The notes beneath the pieces are model-generated. The model made no database searches. It saw only the letters and a program-made list of their open reading frames with translations, and was not told the DNA's origin. Both the position numbers and the translations under genes were made by a program. Positions 1-8,561 of a DNA stretch of 64,000 bases are shown here, piece by piece (positions within the stretch are counted from its first letter, which is position 1; the number at the start of each line of letters is the position of its first letter). Source of the stretch: Solidesulfovibrio alcoholivorans DSM 5433 (GTDB lineage: Bacteria > Desulfobacterota > Desulfovibrionia > Desulfovibrionales > Desulfovibrionaceae); contig NZ_JNJA01000014.1 in assembly GCF_000702665.1 (NCBI RefSeq), positions 1 to 64,000 of the forward strand. Direction: 5' to 3'.

Positions 1-58
1 CTCTCCCCCCAGACCCCCCTCACCTTCCCCAAAAACTTTCAAAGGGGGGGATAAAGAG

Positions 59-272
59 TCCTTTCGAAAAATTCTTCCTTCGCCGAAGGCGACGGGCCTG
101 CGGTGCCGGAATCGGGCCGGCGAGCCAGGAGCGTAGCGACGGCATCGCCGGCCCGATTCCGGCACCGCCGACGCACTCCCGCGAACCACCACGCCTCCAC
201 CCGCTTCCCCAATTCCCCGTCCAGGGGGCCCGGGGGGGATGATCCCCCCCGGCCGCCGGAGGCATCTTCCCT
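59..272. repeat. Long intergenic repeat, copy 1 (23-bp hairpin plus short palindromic module)
   Basis: This stretch fills the 302 gene-free bases before the tyrS stop. A stem at 101-123 pairs perfectly with 145-167, leaving a 21-nt loop at 124-144. About 60 bases further on is the short module, with the palindrome CCGGGGGGGATGATCCCC (and its remaining Cs) near 225-252, followed by GGCCGCCGGAGGCATCTT. The same layout recurs at 28880-29090 and 32600-32830. In all three cases it lies just beyond the stop codon of a minus-strand gene, so in gene orientation the short module comes first. Function is unknown; a role in transcript 3' ends is inferred. Confidence 0.75.
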
Positions 273-302
273 CTTCTCTTGATTTTCTCTCCCCTACTCG
301 CC

Positions 303-1577
303 CTACCCCAGCGTCACGACGCCGTAGTGCTTCTTGCCCTTGCGCAGGATGAGCAGATCGCCGCCGAGGAAGTCTTCGGGAGCGAGCGCCCGGTCTTCGG
401 CGGTGACGCGCACGTTGTTGATGGAGATGGCGCCGGCCTTGATGTCCTTGCGCGCCTGGGAGTTGGAGGGGCAAAGGCCCATGTCGGCCAGGAGCCTGGG
501 CAGGGGCGGCATGTCGGCCAGGGATTCGAAGGAGAGGCCCGGGGCGGCTTCCAGGGCGGCCTTGAGAGTCTTGGGATCGACGGAGGCCAGGTCGCCGCCG
601 CCGAAGAGCGCTCCGGTGACGGCCTCGACCTTGGCCAGTTCGGCTTCGCCGTGGATCATGGCCGTGGTTTCGCGGGCGAGGCGTTTCTGGGCGGCGCGCA
701 GGTGCGGCGCGGCCTCGGTCTGGGCAGCCAGGGCGTCGATCTCCTCCCGGGTCAGGAAGGTGAAGTAGCGCAGGTAGTTGACGACATCGCGGTCGTCGGC
801 GTTGATCCAGTACTGGTAGAAGGCGTAGGGCGAGGTGAGCTCGGGGTTCAGGTAGATGGCCCCTTTCTCGCTTTTGCCGAATTTCGCGCCGGTCGCCGTG
901 GTGATGAGCGGGAATGTCAGCGCGTAGGCCTGGTTGCCGGACTTGCGGCGGATGAGTTCGAGGCCGGCGGTGATATTGCCGAACTGGTCGCCGCCGCCGA
1001 TCTGCAAGGTGCAGCCGAGGGTGCGGTTCAGGTGCTCATAATCCATGGACTGGAGGATCATGTAGCTGAATTCGGTGTAGGAAATGCCGGTTTCCTCGCG
1101 GCCGATGCGCGATTTCACGGAATCCTTGGCCATCATGTAGTTGATGGTGAAGTGCTTGCCGATGTCGCGCAGGAATTCGATGACGGAAAGCGGCCGTGTC
1201 CAGTCGAGGTTGTTGACGGGCGTGACCTCGCCCGCGACGCCGAGGTTCTCGAAGAAGGCCATGGCCTGGGCGCGGATCTTGGCGGCCGAGGCGGCGACGA
1301 GGTCGGCGGTCTTGAGCTGGCGCTCCTTGTCCTTGCCGCTGGGGTCGCCGATGAGGCCCGTGGCCCCGCCGAGGAGGAACAGCGGCTTGTGCCCGGCCTT
1401 GGCGAAGCGGGCCAGGGCGAGCAGCGGCACGAGATTGCCGATGTGCAGGCTGTCGGCCGTGGGGTCGAAGCCGCAGTAGAGCACGCGGCCGGGCGTCTCG
1501 AGGTGTTCGCGCAATCCGGCCTCGTCGGAAGTCTGGTGCACGAGGCCGCGCCAGGAGAGTTCGTCGTAAATATTCAA
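303..1577 (-). CDS. tyrS: Tyrosyl-tRNA synthetase
   Basis: Class I aminoacyl-tRNA synthetase that charges tRNA-Tyr with tyrosine in the cytoplasm. The 424-residue product is of normal length. It shows the HIGH-type motif HIGN inside CGFDPTADSLHIGN (about residue 45), the KMSKS-type loop as KFGKS, and a C-terminal S4-like RNA-binding domain. I place the start at a TTG codon (1575-1577) because AAAGGA precedes it at good spacing and the protein then begins at the conserved N-terminus; upstream codons in the same frame run into the neighbouring lipoprotein gene. It is the last gene of a minus-strand run, and an intergenic repeat follows its stop. Confidence 0.95.
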   Translation of the reverse strand: MNIYDELSWRGLVHQTSDEAGLREHLETPGRVLYCGFDPTADSLHIGNLVPLLALARFAKAGHKPLFLLGGATGLIGDPSGKDKERQLKTADLVAASAAKIRAQAMAFFENLGVAGEVTPVNNLDWTRPLSVIEFLRDIGKHFTINYMMAKDSVKSRIGREETGISYTEFSYMILQSMDYEHLNRTLGCTLQIGGGDQFGNITAGLELIRRKSGNQAYALTFPLITTATGAKFGKSEKGAIYLNPELTSPYAFYQYWINADDRDVVNYLRYFTFLTREEIDALAAQTEAAPHLRAAQKRLARETTAMIHGEAELAKVEAVTGALFGGGDLASVDPKTLKAALEAAPGLSFESLADMPPLPRLLADMGLCPSNSQARKDIKAGAISINNVRVTAEDRALAPEDFLGGDLLILRKGKKHYGVVTLG

Positions 1578-1633
1578 GGCGAATCCTTTTGCCGCAGGGG
1601 CGGTTGTACGGAGACGACGGGGACGGCGGCCGG

Positions 1634-1999
1634 TCAGATGTCCTTGGCGGGCACGGCCTGAACGGCCTTGGCCGGCGCGGCCTTGTCGGACTTGGGACCG
1701 CGCAGGTAGGGCTTGACGCCGCTGATGCGTTCGAGCCGCGTCAGGGTGTCCGGCGCGTGGTCGTACACGTCCACAAGCACGTTCAGGTAGAACTGGCCGT
1801 TTTTGATCTCGGTCTCGATACGGCTGTCGAAGCCATTTTTCTGCAATTTGCCTTTGAGCTCTTCGGCATTCTGGTATTTGCTGAACGAGCCCACCTGGTA
1901 GGTGTCGTGGGGGCGCTGCCAGTCGTAGACCGTTTCGTCGGCGCAACCGGCCAGACTCAGGGCGGCAAGGATCACGGCAAGCGCGAGCAGACGTCGCAT
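1634..1999 (-). CDS. Small lipoprotein with SPOR-like domain
   Basis: The 121-residue protein begins with MRRLLALAVILAALSLAGC, a lipoprotein signal peptide with the lipobox LAGC, so it is expected to be membrane-anchored on the periplasmic side. The mature part (YQVGSFSKYQNAEELKGKL, then a second half ending in VYDHAPDTLTRL) resembles one SPOR repeat, the fold that binds denuded peptidoglycan at division sites. It lies between tyrS and a secreted protein gene in the same direction. SPOR domains diverge strongly, so the family call is moderate; the lipoprotein call is firm. Confidence 0.7.
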   Translation of the reverse strand: MRRLLALAVILAALSLAGCADETVYDWQRPHDTYQVGSFSKYQNAEELKGKLQKNGFDSRIETEIKNGQFYLNVLVDVYDHAPDTLTRLERISGVKPYLRGPKSDKAAPAKAVQAVPAKDI

Positions 2000-2009
2000 G
2001 GAGACTCCC

Positions 2010-2483
2010 TTAAGGTTTGCCGGAACGACGCTGCTTGTCGTTGTATTCGATGATTTCGGTGCGGCCGTTCTGCTTTTCGGTGACGAGCAGCAGCTTGTCG
2101 CCGTCCACATTGATGTTGACCAGGCGCGAGCACTTGTTGATGCCCGGCACGACGGCGAAGTTCTTGTCCGCGCCCACGGTCACCAGGTCGTAGGTGATGG
2201 GGCATTCGGCGTTGCCCACGCCGTGGCGCAAAAGCAGCGCGTCGAAGCCGTCGCTCGGTTCGCCCACGCTCATGTAGGACTGGGCTGTGAGCGCCGCGCC
2301 GGGGGCCTGGTGGATGGGCCGGCCGTTCAAGGTAATGGAGGAGGACCCGCCGTCGCGGATGACCTCCAAGGGCCCGGCCACGGTCATGTAGATGGCCATG
2401 CGTTCGGGCGCGGCCCAGGCGGCAACAGCGACGAGGCTCAGGCAGACGGCGGCGACGAGGGTCGCGGCGCGGCGCAAGTTCAT
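2010..2483 (-). CDS. Exported protein of unknown function
   Basis: I do not recognise this family. The 157-residue product has a cleavable-looking signal peptide (MNLRRAATLVAAVCLSL, ending AAWA) and a mature part of about 130 residues with two cysteines, probably a small periplasmic beta-rich protein. The ATG is chosen because GGAGGAA lies a few bases upstream. Its start overlaps the stop of the ymdB-type gene by four bases, which suggests translational coupling, and the SPOR lipoprotein gene follows 10 bases after its stop. Confidence 0.75.
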   Translation of the reverse strand: MNLRRAATLVAAVCLSLVAVAAWAAPERMAIYMTVAGPLEVIRDGGSSSITLNGRPIHQAPGAALTAQSYMSVGEPSDGFDALLLRHGVGNAECPITYDLVTVGADKNFAVVPGINKCSRLVNINVDGDKLLLVTEKQNGRTEIIEYNDKQRRSGKP

Positions 2484-3289
2484 GGCGATTCCTCCGTTTG
2501 CCGGCGGCCGTTTTCCGGATGCCGCCAAGCAGCGATAGTTACGACCTTGCCCGTGGCCGCGTCAACATCCAGCAGCGCGCCCTCGAAGCGCGGCGCGGCG
2601 CGCGATACCGTAAAGCGCGCGGGCAGGCCCGTCAGGTAGCGGGCGATGACCTCCTCGGGGTCCATGCCGAGGGCCGAATCCGCCGGACCGGTCATGCCGC
2701 AGTCGGAGAGAAGCGCCGTGCCCCGGGGCAAAAGCTGGGCATCCGCGGTCTGGACATGGGTGTGGGTGCCGAGCACGGCGCTCACCCGGCCGTCCAGGTA
2801 GTAGGCCAGGGCCTTTTTCTCGGAAGTGGCCTCGGCGTGAAAATCCACGAGGCGCACGCGCACGTCGGCCGGCAGTTCGGCCAGGATGGCGTCCGCGGCG
2901 CGAAACGGGCAGTCCACGGCCTGCATGAAGACCCGGCCGAGCAGATTTATGACCGCGTACGGCGGCTTGTCCTTGGGGCGGTAGACCTGCCAGCCGCGCC
3001 CCGGCGCGCCCGGGGGATAGTTGGCCGGGCGCAGCATGCGCTCCTCGGTTTCCAGGAAGGCCGCAACGTCCTTGTGGCGAAAGGAGTGGTTGCCTCCGGT
3101 GAGGACATCGATGCCGGCGTCCAGCAACTGGCGCGCCGCCTTGGCCGTGACGCCGATGCCGCCCGAGGCGTTTTCGCCGTTGGCGACGACGAGGTCGCAG
3201 TCGCAGTCCCGGCGCACCTGGCGCAGGCGCTCGAAAACGATGCCCCGGCCCGGCCGGCCCACGATATCGCCGAGAAACAAAATCCGCAT
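2480..3289 (-). CDS. YmdB-type metallophosphoesterase (TIGR00282 family)
   Basis: 269 residues, the family's usual length. The N-terminus MRILFLGDIVGRPGR carries the GDIVG metal-binding motif; VANGENASGGIG, GGNHSFRH (family form GNH) and the late GTHTHVQTAD supply further metal ligands of the calcineurin-like fold. Members are dinuclear-metal phosphodiesterases that hydrolyse 2',3'-cyclic nucleotides; Bacillus YmdB lies next to rny. Here the RNase Y gene is also upstream in the same direction, separated only by a DnaJ-like gene, so the association of YmdB with RNase Y is preserved. Confidence 0.9.
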   Translation of the reverse strand: MRILFLGDIVGRPGRGIVFERLRQVRRDCDCDLVVANGENASGGIGVTAKAARQLLDAGIDVLTGGNHSFRHKDVAAFLETEERMLRPANYPPGAPGRGWQVYRPKDKPPYAVINLLGRVFMQAVDCPFRAADAILAELPADVRVRLVDFHAEATSEKKALAYYLDGRVSAVLGTHTHVQTADAQLLPRGTALLSDCGMTGPADSALGMDPEEVIARYLTGLPARFTVSRAAPRFEGALLDVDAATGKVVTIAAWRHPENGRRQTEESP

Positions 3290-3316
3290 GGCGCGTGTGT
3301 CCCTTCTTTCCGTACC

Positions 3317-4060
3317 TCAATCCCGCCCGGCCCGGTTAAGGACCCTGGCCGCGAGCAGCAGGTCGCCGGATGGCGCGCCGCCCCGGCCCGGCTCCCCCGC
3401 GCCCGGGACCACGAGGGTGTCGCCCGTGGCCGTGCCGGCGGGCACGTGGACCACCACGACGCCCGGACCGAACGCCCTGCCACTCCCCCGGCAACTGGTG
3501 CAGGGTGTGCGGTCGAGCCCCTTGCCGGCGCAGGCCGGACAGGTGCGCAGGAGTGTCACCGGACCGGAGGGCTCGGCGATGCTCCCCCGGCCGCCGCAAA
3601 CCCAGCAGACGGCCAGTCGCACGCCCGTGCCGGCGCAGGCCGGGCAGGTCAAGGCCGACGCGGCGCCGATATACAAGCGGCCGCCATCGTCGGCCACGTT
3701 TGCCGGAATGTCGAGGGTCCAGCGCACGTCGGCCCCGCGCCGGGGCAACGACGGCGCGACCACGAAAAAGCCGTCATCGACAGGGGGGGGCGCTCCGTCT
3801 TGCGCCGCTTCGAAGCGCACGACCGGGGCAGGCAGGCCACGCTCCATGTCGTAGGCGGCCCGGCGCAACGGATCGGCGAGCATGGCGTAGGCTTGCCCCA
3901 GGGCAAGGAAGCGTTCCACGGCCCGGGGATCGTCCGGGTGGACGTCGGGATGGCAGGCAAGCGCCCTGGCCCGGTAGGCCCGGCGAATGGTGGCGGCGTC
4001 GGCGTCGGCCGCTACGCCGAGCAGCGCATACGGGTCGTCCGGCACCCCATCCCCTTGCAC
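3317..4060 (-). CDS. DnaJ-like protein with J-domain and zinc-finger motifs
   Basis: 247 residues. A J-domain occupies about residues 8-72 (DPYALLGV, HPD as CHPDVHPDD, YDMERG). A cysteine-rich region with four CxxC motifs in CxxCxGxG style follows (CPACAGTG, CWVCGGRG, CPACAGKG, CTSCRGSG), then a short substrate-binding-like segment. It lacks the Gly/Phe linker and the complete C-terminal domains of canonical DnaJ (about 375 residues), so it is a specialised DnaK co-chaperone rather than the housekeeping one. The start is taken as GTG at 4060; another GTG lies five codons inside. It sits between rny and the ymdB-type gene. Confidence 0.85.
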   Translation of the reverse strand: MQGDGVPDDPYALLGVAADADAATIRRAYRARALACHPDVHPDDPRAVERFLALGQAYAMLADPLRRAAYDMERGLPAPVVRFEAAQDGAPPPVDDGFFVVAPSLPRRGADVRWTLDIPANVADDGGRLYIGAASALTCPACAGTGVRLAVCWVCGGRGSIAEPSGPVTLLRTCPACAGKGLDRTPCTSCRGSGRAFGPGVVVVHVPAGTATGDTLVVPGAGEPGRGGAPSGDLLLAARVLNRAGRD

Positions 4061-4111
4061 CGACCCGGGAGACGCGGCCGCGCCCCCCGGGGATTGCGGC
4101 CTGCGGCCGGG

Positions 4112-5671
4112 TTATTTTGCGAATCCCACCGCGCGTTTCTCGCGGATGACCGTGACCCGGATCTGGCCGGGATAGGTCAGGTTGTCCTCGATGCGCTTGG
4201 CGATATCCTTGCAGAGCAGGAACGTCTTGTCGTCGTCCACGTTCTCGGAATCGACGACCACGCGGATCTCGCGGCCGGCCTGGATGGCGTAGGCCTTGGC
4301 CACGCCGTTGAAGTCCATGGCCAGGTTCTCGAGTTCCTCCAGGCGCTTGACGTAGCTTTCGAGCAGTTCCTTGCGCGCGCCCGGACGCGCGCCGGAGAGG
4401 CTGTCCGCGGCCTGGACCAGGGTCGCCAGCACGGACTTGGGCGGCACGTCCTCGTGGTGGGCCTGGATGGCGTGCAGGATGTCGGCGGGTTCGCCGTACT
4501 TCTTGGCGAGGTCCGCGCCGATCATGGCGTGGGGGCCTTCGATCTCGTGGTCCACGGCCTTGCCGATGTCGTGGAGCAGGCCGGCGCGCTTGGCGCGTTT
4601 GACGTCGAGACCGAGCTCGGCGGCCATGATGCCGGCGAGAGTGGCCACCTCGAGGGAGTGCTGGAGCACGTTTTGCGAATAGCTGGTGCGGTACTGGAGC
4701 TGGCCGAGCAGACGCACGAGTTCGGGATGGATGCCGTGGACGCCGCTGTCGAAGGTGGCCTGTTCGCCGATCTCGCGAATCTTGATGTCGAGCTCCTGCT
4801 CGCACTTTTTCACGATGTCCTCGATGCGCGCGGGATGGATGCGGCCGTCGGTGATGAGGCGTTCGAGCGCCATTTTGGCGATCTGGCGCTTGAGCGGCGA
4901 AAAGGCCGAAAGAATGACGGTCTCGGGGGTGTCGTCGATGATGAGGTCCACGCCCGTGGCGGCTTCCAGGGCGCGGATGTTGCGGCCTTCGCGGCCGATG
5001 ATGCGGCCCTTCATTTCCTCGGAGGGCAGGGTCACGGCGGTGACGGTCTGCTCGGCCACGAAATCGCCGGCATAGCGCTGGATGGCCAGGGCGAGGATCT
5101 TCTTGCCGCTCTTGTCCGCGGTCTCCTTGGCTTCCATTTCGATCTGGCGGATCATGCGCGCGGCGTCGTGGCGGGTCTTGGACTCGATCTCGGCCATGAG
5201 GCGTTTTTTGGCCTCTTCCATGGTGAGGCCGGAAATTTCCTGCAGGCGCTTGTCGTGTTCCTCGGCCAGGCGGCCGAGTTCCTCGTTTTTCTCGTCGAGT
5301 TCGCGCTCCTTGCCGGTGAGGCGTTTTTCCACGGCGAGCAGCTCGGTTTCCTTCTGGACGATCTGTTCCTGCTTTTCCTCCAGGCGTTCGCGGCGGCGCA
5401 GCACCTGCTCCTCTTTTTCCTCCACGGAGGCGATCTTGTCGCGGAACTCCTTTTCCAGGTCCTGCTTCTGGCGGAACAGTTCGTCCTGGGCGGCGAGCAC
5501 GACTTCCTTCTTGTGGGCGGAAGCCTCCTTGCGCGCCTCGTCGAGGATGCGGTCGGCGAGCGTTTTGGCCTCATTGAGGGTTTTCTGGGAAATCCACTTG
5601 TCGAGGTAGTAGCCGGCGGGGAGGCCGAGGCCCACGCCGAATATGCCCATGAATATGGTCGAGAATTCCAT
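4112..5671 (-). CDS. rny: Ribonuclease Y
   Basis: Membrane-anchored endoribonuclease that initiates mRNA decay. The 519-residue product has an N-terminal hydrophobic anchor ([20 protein letters not shown]), a long charged coiled coil (about 30-190), a KH domain with [15 protein letters not shown], and an HD domain with [12 protein letters not shown] that carries the metal-binding catalytic His-Asp. Length and order match the family. The ATG at 5669-5671 is chosen because the membrane anchor then starts the protein. The 6S RNA gene and zapA lie just upstream in the same direction. Confidence 0.96.
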   Translation of the reverse strand: MEFSTIFMGIFGVGLGLPAGYYLDKWISQKTLNEAKTLADRILDEARKEASAHKKEVVLAAQDELFRQKQDLEKEFRDKIASVEEKEEQVLRRRERLEEKQEQIVQKETELLAVEKRLTGKERELDEKNEELGRLAEEHDKRLQEISGLTMEEAKKRLMAEIESKTRHDAARMIRQIEMEAKETADKSGKKILALAIQRYAGDFVAEQTVTAVTLPSEEMKGRIIGREGRNIRALEAATGVDLIIDDTPETVILSAFSPLKRQIAKMALERLITDGRIHPARIEDIVKKCEQELDIKIREIGEQATFDSGVHGIHPELVRLLGQLQYRTSYSQNVLQHSLEVATLAGIMAAELGLDVKRAKRAGLLHDIGKAVDHEIEGPHAMIGADLAKKYGEPADILHAIQAHHEDVPPKSVLATLVQAADSLSGARPGARKELLESYVKRLEELENLAMDFNGVAKAYAIQAGREIRVVVDSENVDDDKTFLLCKDIAKRIEDNLTYPGQIRVTVIREKRAVGFAK

Positions 5672-5841
5672 AGGTTCTCCCGAAGCGGGGAGAGGAAAGG
5701 GCACGCATGAAAAGAGTCGGATCCCGGGGGAATCCTGAGAGCAGGCCTTTGGTGGCCGCACGGGGAGTGGCGCGCTTCCAGGTGCCGCGTCCGCCGGCCG
5801 CCGCAAAGGCCGGGGTGCGGGGGTTCCTGGTTTATATAAAA

Positions 5842-6012
5842 GCCCCGGAGCGCCGTGTCGTTAATTCTTTTGAACCTTGGCAACCAAGGTGGACGCCCCT
5901 GTTTGACCTTCAGGCCACCCGGACGAAGCCGGGCACGCTCACCGGCCACGCGTCGCGGCATCCTATTTTTGAGTATCGGCTCAAAAATAAATTAACGATC
6001 ACGCACACCCCA
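5842..6012 (-). ncRNA. ssrS: 6S RNA
   Basis: The minus strand between zapA and rny carries a sequence that aligns by eye with E. coli 6S RNA: GAGCCGATA, then GGTGAGCGTGCCCGG, CGTCCGGGTGGCCT, and CACCTTGGTTGCCAAGG. The outer ends pair, with CGTTAATT near 5995 against AATTAACG near 5862, giving the rod with a central bubble typical of this RNA, which mimics an open promoter and traps sigma-70 polymerase. A T-stretch follows the 3' end near 5840. Location next to zapA is conserved across proteobacteria. The exact ends are estimates. A small hairpin at 6011-6027 precedes the 5' end. Confidence 0.88.
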
Positions 6013-6049
6013 GGGAACTTTTCCCTGTAGCGCCGCCGTCCGGCGGCGT

Positions 6050-6304
6050 TCAATCTATCTTTGTCAGCAGCCTGGAGACCCGGGATTCCAGGTCGCCGAG
6101 CTGCCGGTGCGACATGAGCACATCGTCGGCCAGACCCAATGCGACAAAGGCCAGCAATTTCTCCTTGCCGAGAGCTTTCCCGCCCGCCTTCAACATGTTG
6201 TATCGTTGTTCCACCAATTCCTTGGCGGAATCGACGCGCTCCTGCGGCGCGTCCGTCTTAAACGACAAATCTAGGCCCAAAATGGACAAATTGTAGCTGG
6301 GCAT
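6050..6304 (-). CDS. zapA: Cell division protein ZapA
   Basis: 84-residue protein beginning MPSYNLSILGLDLSFKTD, with the ZapA N-terminal beta-strand region (about 1-45, including a VEQRYNML helix) and a C-terminal coiled coil ending SRVSRLLTKID. ZapA crosslinks FtsZ filaments at the division ring. An in-frame upstream codon would add seven residues, but the shorter start gives the family's usual N-terminus. A tiny zapB-like gene lies immediately upstream and 6S RNA downstream. Confidence 0.88.
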   Translation of the reverse strand: MPSYNLSILGLDLSFKTDAPQERVDSAKELVEQRYNMLKAGGKALGKEKLLAFVALGLADDVLMSHRQLGDLESRVSRLLTKID

Positions 6305-6349
6305 CGACGTACCGGGAAGACCCACCCGACCGGCCTGCCGGCCTGGCGC

Positions 6350-6529
6350 TTACGAATCGAGTTCCGTCTGGAGCTTTTCCAGGAGGCTGTCGATCCTTTG
6401 AGCCACGGCTTTTTTCTCTTCGGCAAGCCGCGACGCCTCGGCTCGAAGCGCGGCGTTTTCCTCTTCCAGGGCCTTTTTACGGGCCAGAAGCTGTTCCACC
6501 CGATCTTCAAGCGTATCGAAAATGTCCAT
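6350..6529 (-). CDS. Small ZapB-like coiled-coil protein
   Basis: A 59-codon gene starting MDIFDTLEDRVEQLL. It is almost entirely coiled coil: heptads run from the VEQLLARKKALEEENAALR segment to the LLEKLQTEL end, with no cysteine and no membrane segment. Size, composition and position directly upstream of zapA fit the ZapB/cell-division coiled-coil family, which layers on ZapA at the FtsZ ring. A purine-rich AGGAAGGGAC stretch precedes the ATG. The functional call rests on context and coiled-coil character, since such sequences are low in specificity. Confidence 0.75.
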   Translation of the reverse strand: MDIFDTLEDRVEQLLARKKALEEENAALRAEASRLAEEKKAVAQRIDSLLEKLQTELDS

Positions 6530-6572
6530 GTCCCTTCCTACAACGCAATGTCCCGAAAAGCAAGCAGCGGCC

Positions 6573-7934
6573 TCAATTGCGGGGTTTCGTCACCTGCCTG
6601 CCGCGCCCCAGGGCCAGCGCGCCTTCCGGCACATCGGAGGTAATCACGGAACCGGCCCCGACAAGGGCCCGGGCGCCAATGGTCACCGGCGCGACCAGGG
6701 CGCTGTTGGAACCGATGAACGCCCCCTCCCCGATGACCGTCTTGTGCTTGTGCGCGCCGTCGTAGTTGCAGGTGATGGTGCCGGCCCCGATGTTGCTTCC
6801 CGCGCCCACCTCGGCGTCGCCGAGGTAGGTCAGGTGGCTGGCCTTGGCGCCCTTGCCCAGGGTGGACTTTTTCATTTCCACGAAATTACCGACGCGCGCA
6901 TCCTCTTCGAGCACCGCTCCCGGCCGCAGCCGGGCGTAGGGGCCGACCTGCGCGCCGCGCGCCACGCGGGCGTTTTCCAGGTGACAAAACGATTGCACGG
7001 TGACGTTTTCGCCGATTGCGGCGTCGATGAGGACATTGTGTGACCGCAAGATCGCGCCGGCGGCCACGGTCGTCGCGCCGTAGAGCTCGAGCGGCCCGCA
7101 CAGTTCCACCCCGGGCGCGACGGAGGCTCGCGGCCCCACGCGCACGCTGTCCGCCGCGCGCACGAGGACGCCCGCGTCCAGCAGCCCGGCCACGATGCGC
7201 CTGCGCAGGCACTCTTCGGCCGCGACGAGCTCCGCCGGGCTGTTGATGCCGAGGTAGGCTGGATCGTCGCCCCGGTTGACGGCCAGCACCTTGCCGCCGG
7301 CGGCCTGGGCCAGGCCCACGAGGTCGGTGATGTAGTATTCGCCGCTTTTGTTGTCATTACCGAGTTGCGACAGCAGCGGCGCGATGGCGGCAAGGCGCAG
7401 CAGATAGACGCCGGCGTTGATCTCGCCGGTCGCCGGCCCGTCGCGGGAAGCGTCGTAGTCCTTGGCCTCGACGATGCGCACGGTTTCGCCCTGGCGCACG
7501 ACACGGCCGTAGGCCCCGGGTTCGGGCAACTCGATGGAGACGAAGGCCACGTCGCTTGCGGCGGCTAGGGCGGCGTCGAGGAATGCGGCCAGGCTTTCCG
7601 GCGTGACGAGCGGCGCGTCACCGTTGACCACGAGCACGTATTCGTGGCCTTCCTGCGCAAGACGCGGCATGGCGGCCATGAGCGCATGCCCGGTGCCGCG
7701 CTGCTCTGCCTGGAGCACGAAACGCTCGGCGAGCTGCGGAAAAGCCGCCGCGACCATGTCCGCGCGGTGGCCGACCACGGTCAGCACGCGCGCCCCGCAA
7801 AGCGCGTGAAGCGCCTGCTGGCCGTACCACAGCATGGGCTCGCCAAGCAGGGTCTTGAGCACCTTGGGCGCGTCGCTCTTCATGCGCGTGCCCTTGCCCG
7901 CGGCCAGGATCAATGCGCCGATACGCTCGTACAT
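6573..7934 (-). CDS. glmU: Bifunctional UDP-GlcNAc pyrophosphorylase / glucosamine-1-phosphate N-acetyltransferase
   Basis: 453 residues, full length. The N-terminal uridyltransferase domain shows LILAAGKGTRMKS (residues 8-20) and NGDAPLV; the C-terminal half is a left-handed beta-helix of hexapeptide repeats with KKSTLGKGAKASHLTYLGD and GAGTITCNYDGAHKHKT, which hold the acetyltransferase site. It makes UDP-N-acetylglucosamine for peptidoglycan and lipopolysaccharide. It lies 43 bases upstream of the zapB-like gene, same strand, linking precursor synthesis with division genes. Confidence 0.96.
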   Translation of the reverse strand: MYERIGALILAAGKGTRMKSDAPKVLKTLLGEPMLWYGQQALHALCGARVLTVVGHRADMVAAAFPQLAERFVLQAEQRGTGHALMAAMPRLAQEGHEYVLVVNGDAPLVTPESLAAFLDAALAAASDVAFVSIELPEPGAYGRVVRQGETVRIVEAKDYDASRDGPATGEINAGVYLLRLAAIAPLLSQLGNDNKSGEYYITDLVGLAQAAGGKVLAVNRGDDPAYLGINSPAELVAAEECLRRRIVAGLLDAGVLVRAADSVRVGPRASVAPGVELCGPLELYGATTVAAGAILRSHNVLIDAAIGENVTVQSFCHLENARVARGAQVGPYARLRPGAVLEEDARVGNFVEMKKSTLGKGAKASHLTYLGDAEVGAGSNIGAGTITCNYDGAHKHKTVIGEGAFIGSNSALVAPVTIGARALVGAGSVITSDVPEGALALGRGRQVTKPRN

Positions 7935-7981
7935 GTCATTCTCCGAATGCTGTTGAACTGCTCGAAAAGGAGGGGAACCGC

Positions 7982-8428
7982 CTAGGCATGCCGGGGGAGA
8001 CGCACCGCGCCCAGGCCCGAGGCGGAAAGTTCGTGCACCTTGATGCGGGTGACGGCCCGCTCGAGGGCGGCCTTGGCCCGGGCGTAGTCGACCTCTTCCT
8101 TGTGCATGGCCAGAATCCTGGCCAGAGCGCGCTCGCGGGCCTTGCGGGCGCGGTCCACGTCGATCTCCTCGGGAAGCTCGGCCACCTCGGCCAGGATGAG
8201 CACCTTGTCGCGCGTAACGTCGGCGAAGCCGCCGCTGACGAACACCGAGCCGTTTTGTGCCGCGTCTCGGTAGTGCAGGGACCCGATGCGCAGGGCGCTC
8301 AGAAACGGAATATGCAGGGGCAGGACCGTGAATTCGCCGACGACGCCAGGGGCGGTCACTGCGACGGCGTCACACTGGAGCACGACCTTGTCCGGCGTCA
8401 CGATTTCAAGGCGTAGCGTCAGGGGCAT
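7982..8428 (-). CDS. Second ATP synthase epsilon-subunit paralog
   Basis: 148 residues, clearly homologous along its length to the AtpC encoded next door at 8562-8987: both share LEIVTPDK near the start, [16 protein letters not shown] and a C-terminal two-helix region starting EIDV. The N-terminal beta-sandwich and C-terminal inhibitory hairpin are both present, and the C-terminal tail is slightly longer. A strong terminator separates it from the atp operon, so it must be expressed by read-through or from its own promoter in 8429-8502. It may be an alternative epsilon subunit that changes ATPase inhibition; this is inferred only from homology and position. Confidence 0.88.
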   Translation of the reverse strand: MPLTLRLEIVTPDKVVLQCDAVAVTAPGVVGEFTVLPLHIPFLSALRIGSLHYRDAAQNGSVFVSGGFADVTRDKVLILAEVAELPEEIDVDRARKARERALARILAMHKEEVDYARAKAALERAVTRIKVHELSASGLGAVRLPRHA

Positions 8429-8502
8429 AACACACCTTCGGGTGGATTCATTTCCCGCACGCTAACAGGAAAAGGAGGCGGACAAAAGACGGCGCGACCC
8501 CG

Positions 8503-8534
8503 AAAAAAACGGGCGGATCCGAAGATCCGCCCGT
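8503..8534 (-). terminator. Intrinsic terminator of the F1 ATP synthase operon
   Basis: Read on the minus strand, ACGGGCGGATC, a TTCG tetraloop and GATCCGCCCGT form an 11-bp perfect stem, followed directly by a run of Ts (the A-run at 8503-8509 of the plus strand). It lies 28 bases after the atpC stop and ahead of the second epsilon-like gene. Confidence 0.93.
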
Positions 8535-8561
8535 TGTCGACGCGTATTTTGCCCGATGCGG

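Noticed and set aside
140-180. Short peptide frames across the long repeats (MPSLRSW...)
   Set aside because: They are translations of the hairpin itself; conservation follows the stem and loop, not the codons.
2498-5710. Open frame of 1070 codons antisense to rny and its neighbours
   Set aside because: Same GC artefact; the minus strand encodes four recognisable proteins.
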